From NCBI GenBank assembly GCA_944386315.1, contig CALXAS010000006.1, positions 1-19,316 of the forward strand: DNA of 19,316 bases, written 5' to 3'. The stretch is from an uncultured Clostridia bacterium (GTDB lineage: Bacteria > Bacillota > Clostridia > TANB77 > CAG-508). Made by a program: the position numbers and the translations under genes. Shown piece after piece: positions 8,175-14,948 of the stretch. The notes below the pieces were generated by a model. That model was not told the DNA's origin. It saw only the letters and a list, made by a program, of their open reading frames with translations, and did no database searches. The stretch's first letter is position 1. Each line of letters begins with the position of its first letter.

Positions 8175-8202
8175 TATCTTATGAAGATATAATAAAAAAA
8201 GT
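8175..8202 (-). promoter_or_regulatory. possible sigma-K promoter of the coat-like gene
   Basis: On the minus strand CATAAGATA (8183-8175) fits the sigma-K -10 pattern CATAnnnTA, and AC lies exactly 17 bases upstream (8202-8201), as in B. subtilis sigma-K promoters. No good sigma-A promoter is seen here. The spacer is a T-rich tract shared with the murD terminator. Confidence 0.4.
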
Positions 8203-8226
8203 GACAGTCACTTTTATAACTGCCAC
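8201..8226 (-). terminator. intrinsic terminator of the murD unit
   Basis: On the minus strand GTGGCAGT pairs with ACTGTCAC (8 bp, one G-U, 10-base loop), followed directly by seven T. A nested alternative, AAAAGTGA/TCACTTTT, also leads into the T-run. It lies 43 bases past the murD stop. Confidence 0.8.
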
Positions 8227-8268
8227 CAAATTTTAAACCTCTCGTTTTAATAGAAAAGCACCATATTT

Positions 8269-9675
8269 TTACAACTTTTTCACTAATTCTTTAAACAAGT
8301 TTCCTCTTTCCTCAAAGTTTTTAAATAAATCAAAGCTAGCACTAGCAGGAGAAAATAATACTACATCTCCTGGTTTTGCTTTTTCATGGGCTAAATTTAC
8401 TGTTTGTTCTAATGTATCACAACGATAAATTGGCATTTGTTTTCCTTGTCTTAGTAATTCATCCTGTACCGCTTTTTCTATTTTGTCTGCTGTTGCTCCC
8501 ATTAGAATCAAAGTTCCTACTTTATCTACAATTGGCTTTCCAATAGGGGCATAATCTAAATGTTTATCATAGCCACCTGCAATTAAAACAATGTTTTCAT
8601 CAAAAGAAGAAAGTCCAGCCATTGTCCTAGAAGGGCTTGTTCCAATAGAATCGTTATACCACTTTACGCCATTTATTTCTCTTACCAATTCTATTCTATG
8701 TTCTACTCCTTTAAACTTTTTGATAGCTTGTAATTGGTTTTTGGTATCTACTAAGCTAGAAGTAGCAGCAAGGGCTGCACATATATTTTCATAATTATGT
8801 ACTCCACGTAAAGGAATTTCTTTTACAGAAAGCAACTGTTCTCTAATACCATTTGCTCTACATTGTTTCATAATACCGTCCTCATAAACATATCCTTCAT
8901 TTGGAATATTTCCTTTGCTACTAAAGAATAATACTTTGCCTTTTGCATCTTTTGCAAAACTTCTTGTAATTTCATTATCATAATTTAAAACTACAGTTCC
9001 TGTTTCTTTTTGATACATAAAGATATTCTTCTTTGCTTCTATATATTCTTCATAAGAGCGATGTACATTTAAATGATTAGGAGAAATATTTGTAACAACA
9101 GAAATTCTTGGGCTTACTTGCATATCCATTAATTGAAAACTGCTTAATTCTAATACCACAATATCTTCTGGTCTCATTTCTTCTATTTTGGTAAATAGTG
9201 GAATACCTATATTTCCTCCTAAAAAACAACGATATCCCTTTTGTTTCAAAATTTCATATATCAAACTGGTTGTGGTTGTTTTTCCGTCACTTCCTGTTAC
9301 ACCTATAATTGTTCCTGGGCATAGCATCATTACCATTTCTATTTCTGAAGTAAGGATGGCTCCTCTTTCTACTTCTTTTTCTATTTCTGGTAAGAACGGC
9401 ATGGCACTTGGAGAACGAAAAATAATATCAAAATTTTGCAAATAAGTTAAGTTATTTTTTCCAAAATAATATAGCATTTCATATTTATTAATTTTATCAA
9501 TAGCTTCTTGGTCAATATTATCTAACTCTCTGTTATCAAACACAGTTACCTTCGCTTTATGCTCATAAAAATAATCTAGTAAAGGCAAATTGCTAACACC
9601 TATACCGATAATAGCTACTCTTTTGCCAACTATATATTGATTAAATTCTTCTAATTTTTCATTTACATATTTCAT
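8269..9675 (-). CDS. murD: UDP-N-acetylmuramoyl-L-alanine--D-glutamate ligase MurD
   Basis: MurD adds D-glutamate to UDP-MurNAc-L-alanine in the cytoplasm, using ATP, as a step of peptidoglycan precursor synthesis. The 468-residue product shows the N-terminal Rossmann-like IIGIGVSNLPLLDYF, the ATP loop GVTGSDGKTTTT, the NISPNHLNVHRSYEEY central motif, HNYENICAALAA and the late YNDSIGTSPSRT motif, all in MurD order and at family length. The start at 9675 (MKYVNEKL) is chosen for AAGGAAG five bases upstream. The frame is open ten codons further, to 9705, where it would overlap the upstream gene. It lies directly behind the cytidylate-kinase-like gene, so it is probably the second gene of a two-gene transcript. 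No other cell-wall genes adjoin it. Confidence 0.95.
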   Translation of the reverse strand: MKYVNEKLEEFNQYIVGKRVAIIGIGVSNLPLLDYFYEHKAKVTVFDNRELDNIDQEAIDKINKYEMLYYFGKNNLTYLQNFDIIFRSPSAMPFLPEIEKEVERGAILTSEIEMVMMLCPGTIIGVTGSDGKTTTTSLIYEILKQKGYRCFLGGNIGIPLFTKIEEMRPEDIVVLELSSFQLMDMQVSPRISVVTNISPNHLNVHRSYEEYIEAKKNIFMYQKETGTVVLNYDNEITRSFAKDAKGKVLFFSSKGNIPNEGYVYEDGIMKQCRANGIREQLLSVKEIPLRGVHNYENICAALAATSSLVDTKNQLQAIKKFKGVEHRIELVREINGVKWYNDSIGTSPSRTMAGLSSFDENIVLIAGGYDKHLDYAPIGKPIVDKVGTLILMGATADKIEKAVQDELLRQGKQMPIYRCDTLEQTVNLAHEKAKPGDVVLFSPASASFDLFKNFEERGNLFKELVKKL

Positions 9676-9697
9676 ACAAACTTCCTTTCTGCTCTCT

Positions 9698-10411
9698 TTA
9701 AGCAAGTATTGGTATTTCTTCTATGTATGTTTCTAATTTATTCGTAGAACTTTCTACATTTTTACAATCCGTTACATCTACTATAATGGTTTTATCATAT
9801 TTTTTATAAAATCCTGCTTGTTGTTGCAATGCATCTCTTTTTATAATATGTGCCTTTAAAGCTTCTTTTTCTTTTTTTGTGGTATAACCATATTGTTTGC
9901 TTTTTCTATTTACCCTTTCCTCTAAAGATGCTGTTACTAAAAAATGATAATCTAAATCTGGATAAATTTCCATTAAAGCTCTACCAGAAACTATTAAATT
10001 ATATTGTTTTTTCATTTCATTTATGAGTGTACGTGCAAATTCAAACAAATGTGTATTATCTGCTGCTCCTCCTGCTACAGATACTAACATAGAATTTTCT
10101 TTAGATTGCAATTCTTCTTCGTCTACTTTTTGTCCATCTATATAAATAACAGTTTCTCTATTTTCTATTTTTAACTGTACTTTTAAAATATCCATTACTT
10201 TTTTGATATCTATATGAGAAAAACTTTTTTGTAATACTGCGACATCTTCTATTTTTTCTTTTTGTCTTTGCATTACTGCATATACAATTCCTCTATATAA
10301 ATTGCCACCTTGAAATAAAATGCTATCTGGTATTCTATTTAGTAATTCTCTACAAATAGAAGTTTTTCCACTTCCCACTAGACCTTCTATTCCAATTACA
10401 ATATGTTCCAT
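9698..10411 (-). CDS. divergent cytidylate-kinase-like P-loop kinase
   Basis: The product is a 237-residue nucleoside-monophosphate kinase of the cytidylate kinase type. It has P-loop GLVGSGKT at 10-17, then FQGGNLYRGIVY in place of the usual DTGAMYR substrate loop, then a VIYIDGQKVDEEEL stretch like the insert of CMP kinases. VSGRALMEIYPDLDYHFLVTASLEERVNRK stands where CMP kinases have GRDIGT...FLTAS..ERA.RR, and IKRD leads towards the C-terminus. The changes at the two substrate-contact sites mean the substrate may not be CMP. The start at 10411 is preferred because GGAG lies about ten bases upstream; the frame is open 13 codons further. It is the first gene of the unit with murD, 22 bases apart. 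Confidence 0.8.
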   Translation of the reverse strand: MEHIVIGIEGLVGSGKTSICRELLNRIPDSILFQGGNLYRGIVYAVMQRQKEKIEDVAVLQKSFSHIDIKKVMDILKVQLKIENRETVIYIDGQKVDEEELQSKENSMLVSVAGGAADNTHLFEFARTLINEMKKQYNLIVSGRALMEIYPDLDYHFLVTASLEERVNRKSKQYGYTTKKEKEALKAHIIKRDALQQQAGFYKKYDKTIIVDVTDCKNVESSTNKLETYIEEIPILA

Positions 10412-10445
10412 TTTTTTATCACTCCATTTTTTCTTATTTTTTTGC

Positions 10446-10474
10446 ATCATATCATATTTTTGATTACTTGTAAA
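10446..10474 (-). promoter_or_regulatory. sigma-A promoter of the kinase-murD unit
   Basis: On the minus strand TTTACA (10474-10469), a 17-base spacer and TATGAT (10451-10446), 35 bases before the start codon. Confidence 0.65.
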
Positions 10475-10597
10475 ATTGCCCTAAATATGCTTTTAAAATA
10501 TTTTTGCTTTATTATATTACATTTTTGTAAGATTTTGAATATTTTTTTAGAATTTGTTCAAAATATTTTTAGAAGAGGAAATGGAGGTGCTGAATTT

Positions 10598-10684
10598 ATG
10601 GTAGAAAAAAATAAGAAGAATAACTCAAAAAATAATAAAGGTAACAAAAACAATAGTAACAACAATAGCGAAAAAACAGAATAA
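10598..10684 (+). CDS. 28-residue Lys/Asn-rich peptide
   Basis: I do not recognise it. The ATG at 10598 is preceded at eight bases by GGAGGTG, one of the best Shine-Dalgarno sites in the window, and is followed by 28 codons and TAA. The peptide contains almost only Lys, Asn, Ser and Glu after MVEK and has no hydrophobic segment, so it is probably disordered and cytoplasmic. It lies divergent from the kinase-murD unit and is followed at about 20 bases by a branched hairpin with a T-rich tail. A possible promoter is TTGCTT (10508-10513) with TAAGAT 18 bases later, but the region is too AT-rich to be sure. Low-complexity AT-rich sequence can mimic genes; the ribosome-binding site and terminator argue for it being real. 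Confidence 0.5.
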   Translation: MVEKNKKNNSKNNKGNKNNSNNNSEKTE

Positions 10685-10705
10685 AGATAATCCCTGCAAT
10701 ATTTC

Positions 10706-10760
10706 GAGAGCAGACTTTTTAAGCGCTTCTTAAGTAGAAACGTTTCTAAAGTCTGCCCTC
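10706..10760 (+). terminator. branched (three-way junction) hairpin, terminator of the 28-residue peptide gene
   Basis: GCAGACTT (10710-10717) pairs with AAGTCTGC (10749-10756), and GAG/CTC extends the base after one mismatched position. Inside it are two further hairpins: TTAAG/CTTAA (10719-10733, 5-base loop) and the palindrome TAGAAACGTTTCTA (10735-10748). On the plus strand TTATTTTCT follows. Terminator function is likely, but the internal branching is more than a terminator needs. Confidence 0.6.
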
Positions 10761-10874
10761 TTATTTTCTATATTAAATAATCTAAAATATTTCCCATCAT
10801 ATCCATAATAGAAATTTTTTTCAATGTTTTTCCCCTTTTTATAAAAATTTTGATTTTTTAGACAAATAAAAAAA
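10761..10874. other. AT-rich gap between the two terminators
   Basis: No convincing gene. The only thing visible is a minus-strand TTG-initiated frame of 18 codons (10768-10824), preceded by AAGGGG, described under findings. With 10685-10760 and the RNA elements to 11162, this makes a 478-base stretch without a protein gene of normal size. Confidence 0.4.
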
Positions 10875-10892
10875 TACCACGTATTAGTGGTA
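10875..10892 (-). terminator. intrinsic terminator of the DUF3800-RNA unit
   Basis: On the minus strand TACCAC pairs with GTGGTA around a 6-base loop, followed by TTTTTTTATTT. On the plus strand no T-run follows. It lies 12 bases past the second RNA element and so fixes the direction of transcription of the array as minus. Confidence 0.8.
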
Positions 10893-10903
10893 AAATAGAA
10901 AGC

Positions 10904-10984
10904 AGTTAAATTGCCTTAAGTATGATGCTAACACATAGCACTTACCTGGATTATGGCATACAAAAAAGGACTTACTGTTTAACT
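10904..10984 (-). ncRNA. structured RNA element, copy 2 (distal to DUF3800)
   Basis: This is the second copy of the element described at 11055-11145. The outer helix is AGTTAAA/TTTAACT (10904-10910 with 10978-10984). Inside come the internal loop ending CAGTAAGT on the minus strand, helix CCTT/AAGG (10914-10917 with 10966-10969), helix GTATG/CATAC (10920-10924 with 10957-10961), and hairpin TGCTA-5-TAGCA (10926-10940). GGTAAG and an 8-base segment flanked by GG and CC follow at the same spacing as in copy 1. Helix sequences differ from copy 1 while pairing is kept. An alternative outer stem, with GTTAAA and CTTAAG pairing to 10987-10998, is also possible. No function is assigned. Confidence 0.65.
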
Positions 10985-11054
10985 ATCTTAAGTTTAACAT
11001 TTTTGAATTCTAAAGTCAATAGAAATTTTAAAAAAATTAAAATTTATGCAAAAT

Positions 11055-11145
11055 AGAATTGATGTAATTACTAAGAGATTATGCTAGTATATAGCACTTA
11101 CCGAGATAATGGAATCTCACTTAGATTTACTGTTACATCAATTCT
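11055..11145 (-). ncRNA. structured RNA element, copy 1 (next to DUF3800)
   Basis: The element starts 18 bases past the DUF3800 stop codon. Its perfect 13-bp outer helix runs 11055-11067 with 11133-11145. Then come a 3/8-base internal loop (minus strand CAGTAAAT), helix CTAAG/CTTAG (11071-11075 with 11120-11124), a 2-base bulge, and helix AGATT/AATCT (11076-11080 with 11113-11117). Next is a terminal hairpin TGCTA-5-TAGCA (11082-11096), and GGTAAG (minus strand) with an 8-base segment between GG and CC (11101-11112). Copy 2 has the same plan with different outer-helix bases. Structured RNA motifs found beside DUF3800 genes have been described by comparative genomics (Weinberg and colleagues, from memory); I cannot tell which, if any, this is. 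Confidence 0.72.
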
Positions 11146-11162
11146 TTAATAGTATATGCAAC

Positions 11163-11879
11163 TTATACCTTTTTAATCTTGTTTTGAAATATTTCTTGTG
11201 GAAAAATAAATGGTGGGAGTATATAACCATCTTGTCTCAATTTCTGTAATTCTTTTTGATAGCTTCCTTTTGTAATTAAATTTGAATACATTAAATTTGA
11301 AAATACATCAGCAATTTGTATAAAACAATTTTGCGATGAATCAAAATATTGTACTTGTACATTATCTATCAGATTATTGTTTAGTAATAATTCTTGATTT
11401 AAATAATCTTCTAAGGAATATTTCGAATCAGTCTTTACGTTCCTCTCATCAATTTGTAAAAATATTTCTTTATCTTTTATATACTTCTTTTTTATTGAGT
11501 TAATTAAAAAGATTTTTAACAAATAGTTAAACGTCCTAGCCTTATTTTTTATAAATCTTTTATCTAATAAGTTATTATCTAAAATAATATAGCGAACTTC
11601 TAATAAATTATTTTGGCAAAAGAAATTTATAAAATTTAATTTCATTGGTTTATCCATAGAAGATCCTTTTAATTCAATAAATTTACCTTCTCGATTAAAC
11701 ATTTTCCCTTCTATGTCTAGTTCTCTTAAAGTATCTATGTTTTTTCGTATAAAAGTTTTATAAACTCTCCTTAGTCTTTTAGAATCTTTTGGTATAACTA
11801 TTCCAATAACAAAATATCTATTTAGCTTTTGTGAGGTTGGATGGATGCTTCCAGATTCATCTATATACATACTAATCAT
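11163..11879 (-). CDS. DUF3800 protein (putative RNase H-like nuclease)
   Basis: DUF3800 proteins have no established function. I recall them as having an RNase H-like fold, hence possible nucleases, and they often lie in defence or mobile regions. The 238-residue product shows the family hallmarks: MYIDESG with Asp7 and Glu8, ELKGS with Glu69 and Lys71, LQIDERN with Asp144, and QIADVFSN with Gln188 and Asp191. These are candidates for a metal-binding acidic site. The start at 11879 (MISMYIDESG) has AGGAGAG five bases upstream; the open frame runs 22 codons further without such a site. It is a single gene with its own sigma-A promoter, and its 3' side carries two copies of a structured RNA and then a terminator. 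The RNA may be its partner or target. Confidence 0.87.
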   Translation of the reverse strand: MISMYIDESGSIHPTSQKLNRYFVIGIVIPKDSKRLRRVYKTFIRKNIDTLRELDIEGKMFNREGKFIELKGSSMDKPMKLNFINFFCQNNLLEVRYIILDNNLLDKRFIKNKARTFNYLLKIFLINSIKKKYIKDKEIFLQIDERNVKTDSKYSLEDYLNQELLLNNNLIDNVQVQYFDSSQNCFIQIADVFSNLMYSNLITKGSYQKELQKLRQDGYILPPFIFPQEIFQNKIKKV

Positions 11880-11904
11880 AATATCTCTCCTAAGCTTTTT
11901 ACAT

Positions 11905-11933
11905 ATTTTAACAAAAGAATAAATAAAATTCAA
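11905..11933 (-). promoter_or_regulatory. sigma-A promoter of the DUF3800 unit
   Basis: On the minus strand TTGAAT (11933-11928), a 17-base spacer and TAAAAT (11910-11905) with TGT before the -10 (extended form). The leader before the start codon is about 20 bases. Confidence 0.65.
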
Positions 11934-12035
11934 TAGTTTATACAAACATTTTTTCTATTCTATTCAATTTTACATATGGAAAACTTTTTGTCACCAAAAG
12001 TCAACAATTTCACAAGATTTTCACAAAACAAATTT

Positions 12036-14866
12036 TTATCTTTCCAAATACTTCTTTAAAAACTTACCTGTATAACTTTGTTCATTCTTTACAATTTGTT
12101 CTGGAGAACCTACTGCCACAATTTGACCTCCTTTTTCTCCACCTTCTGGTCCTAAGTCTATAATATAATCTGCTGTTTTTATTAAATCTAAATTATGCTC
12201 TATTACAATAATGCTATTTCCTTCATCTACAAAACGTTGCAAAATATCTACTAATTTGTGTACATCTGCTATATGAAGTCCTGTTGTTGGCTCATCTAAA
12301 ATATATAGTGTCTTTCCGGTCGCTTTTTTAGACAATTCTGTGGCTAACTTTACACGTTGTGCTTCTCCTCCTGATAGCGTAGTAGAAGGTTGTCCGAAGC
12401 TTAATATACCCTAATCCTACATCATATAGTGTTTGTATTTTTTGTTTGATACGAGGAATATTTTGAAAAAATTCTAATGCTTCTTCTACTGTCATATCAA
12501 GCACGTCTGCTATTGTTTTTCCTTTATATGTTACTTCTAGTGTTTCCTTGTTATATCTTTTTCCTTTACATACTTCACATGGTACATAAATATCCGGTAA
12601 GAAGTGCATTTCTATTTTTAAGATACCATCACCATGACAAGCCTCGCATCTTCCACCTTCTACATTAAAGCTAAATCTACCTTTATCAAAGCCTCTTAAC
12701 TTTGACTCGTTCATACCGGCAAATATATCTCTAATGTGGTCAAATACACCTGTGTAAGTGGCAGGATTAGAACGAGGTGTTCTTCCAATAGGAGATTGGT
12801 CAATATTAATGATTTTATCTATATTTTCTAATCCTTTTACTTCTTTGCATTTACCTGGTTTTTCCATAGAACCATTTATTTCTTTAGCCACACTTTTATA
12901 CAATACATCATTCACTAGTGTACTTTTTCCAGAGCCAGATACACCTGTTACACAAATAAATTGTCCTAATGGGAATTTTACATTGATATTTTTTAAGTTA
13001 TGTTCTACTGCTCCTTTTACTTCTATTGCTTTACCATTGGATTTTCTTCTTTTCGCTGGCACACGAATTTGTTTTCTACCACTTAGGTAATCCCCTGTAA
13101 CAGAACCTTCTACTTTTTTAATTTCTTCTGCTGTACCTTGTGCCATTACTCTTCCACCGTGAATACCAGCACCCGGTCCTATATCAATAATTTGATCCGC
13201 TGCATACATAGTGTCTTCATCATGTTCTACCACTAAAACGGTATTTCCCATATCTCTTAATTTCTTTAAAGTTGCAATTAACTTATCATTATCTCTTTGA
13301 TGTAGACCAATACTAGGCTCATCTAAAATATATAAAACACCTGTTAATCCAGAACCAATTTGGGTAGCAAGCCTTATACGTTGTGCTTCTCCACCAGATA
13401 ATGTTCCTGCTGCTCTGGAAAGCGTTAGATATTCTAATCCTACATCCATTAAAAATTGTAGTCTTTTATTTAATTCTTTTAAGATTTGGTCTGCAATCAT
13501 TTGGTCTTTTTTGCTAAGTTCTAAATGATTTAGATAATCTTTTATCTTATCTACAGACATATCTGTTAATTCATTAATATTTTTGTCTCCCACTTTAACT
13601 GCTAAACTAGTTTCACTTAATCTGGCACCATGACAAGTAGGACACTCGCTATTGCTCATATATAGTTCATAAAATCCTCTCATTGCTTGAGATTTTGTTT
13701 CATTATGTCTTCTTTCTAATGTAGGAATTACCCCTTCAAATGGAGAGGAATATTTTCTTGTTCCCGCTGCTGATGTATATTCAAAATCTATATTTTCTGT
13801 TCCTGTTCCATATAGGATTTTATCTAAAAACTCACGTGGTAACTTTTTAATAGGCACAGAAATATCTACACCATAATGCTTTCCAATGCTTTCAAAGTAC
13901 ATTTTGGCCATGGTGTCTCCTCTCTTCATCGTACTTGCTCCAAAAGCTTTTATTCCATCATATAAAGTTTTATTTTTATCAGGAATAATTAAATCTTCAT
14001 CCATTTTCAGTATATATCCAATTCCCGTACAAGTTGGACAAGCTCCAAATGGATTATTAAAAGAAAACATTCGTGGTGTTAATTCTTCAAACCCTATTCC
14101 ACAATCTGGGCAGGCATAATTTTGGCTAAATAACATTTCCTTTCCATGAGTAGCATCTTCTATAACTACTAGATTATTCGCATGTTTTAAAGCAATTTCC
14201 ACGCTTTCTGTTAATCTACTACGAATATCACTCTTTACTACTAATCTATCTACTACAATGGAAATATTGTGCTTTTTCTTTCTATCAATAGAAATGTCAT
14301 CTGACAATTCGTACATTTCGCCATCTACTTTTACTCTTACAAAACCTTCTTTTTGAAATTCTTCTAATTGTTTGGTGTATTCGCCTTTTCTACCTCTTAC
14401 AATCGGAGACATGACTTGAATTCTTGTACCTTCTTCTAATTCCATAATGGTGTCTACAATTTGGTCTATGGTTTGTTTTTCTATCTTTTTCCCACATTTT
14501 GGACAATATGGTACACCAATTCTGGCATAAAGTAGACGAATATAATCATAGATTTCTGTTACAGTTCCTACTGTAGAACGTGGATTTTTAGAAGTTGTTT
14601 TTTGGTCTATAGAAATAGCGGGAGATAGTCCCACAATAGACTCTGCATCTGGTTTTTCCATTAGTCCTAAGAACTGTCTTGCATAAGAAGATAGACTCTC
14701 TACGTATCTTCTCTGCCCTTCTGCATAAAGCGTATCAAATGCAAGAGAAGATTTTCCGCGAGCCAGAAAGTCCTGTAATAACTACTAATTTATCTCTTGG
14801 TATCTCTAAATCTATATTTTTTAAGTTATGTTCTTTTGCTCCTCTTATAATAATCTTATCATTCAT
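12036..14866 (-). pseudogene. uvrA: UvrA excinuclease subunit A with two frameshifts
   Basis: UvrA is the damage-scanning ATPase of nucleotide excision repair; with UvrB it finds bulky DNA lesions. The start is ATG at 14866 (MNDKIIIRGAKEHNL), with AAAGGAGGAAC upstream. Reading is open until an extra base at about 14758-14759 inside Walker A (GLSGS/GKSS). A long middle frame then holds zinc fingers (CPKC, CPDC/CPTC, CEAC/CEVC), the first signature TLSGGE with ILDEPSIGLHQRD, and the second Walker A GVSGSGKST. A second extra base at about 12396 (KL/GQPSTTLSGGE) shifts the frame again before the final ILDEPTTGLH part. Removing both bases gives 942 residues, a normal UvrA length. Every other motif is intact, so recent decay or sequence error is more likely than an old pseudogene. 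Confidence 0.9.
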
Positions 14867-14892
14867 GATAGTTCCTCCTTTTGCCCAAGAGA

Positions 14893-14921
14893 ATTATACT
14901 ATATTTTAAAAATAAAAACAA
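14893..14921 (-). promoter_or_regulatory. sigma-A promoter of uvrA
   Basis: On the minus strand TTGTTT (14921-14916), a 17-base spacer and TATAAT (14898-14893), 27 bases upstream of the start codon. No clear LexA-type GAACnnnnGTTC box was found next to it. Confidence 0.75.
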
Positions 14922-14948
14922 GAGTTTGTATGATTTTTGTATAGAATT

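Noticed and set aside
11023..11045. Perfect 9-bp inverted repeat AAATTTTAA/TTAAAATTT between the two RNA elements
   Set aside because: It has only A-T pairs and is expected by chance in such AT-rich DNA. It has no T-run of a terminator in the minus direction.
10904..11145. The two related blocks read as a small CRISPR array
   Set aside because: Only two copies, both diverged in sequence and similar mainly in fold. No constant-length spacer pattern and no cas genes nearby.
11880..11945. Longer N-terminus of the DUF3800 protein starting at 11945
   Set aside because: The extra 22 codons cover the promoter -10 and the AGGAGAG ribosome-binding site, and the family begins at the YIDESG strand.
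12396..14759. Programmed frameshifting in uvrA
   Set aside because: Two separate +1 shifts would be needed, one in the middle of Walker A. There is no shared slippery site, and UvrA is not known to use frameshifting.
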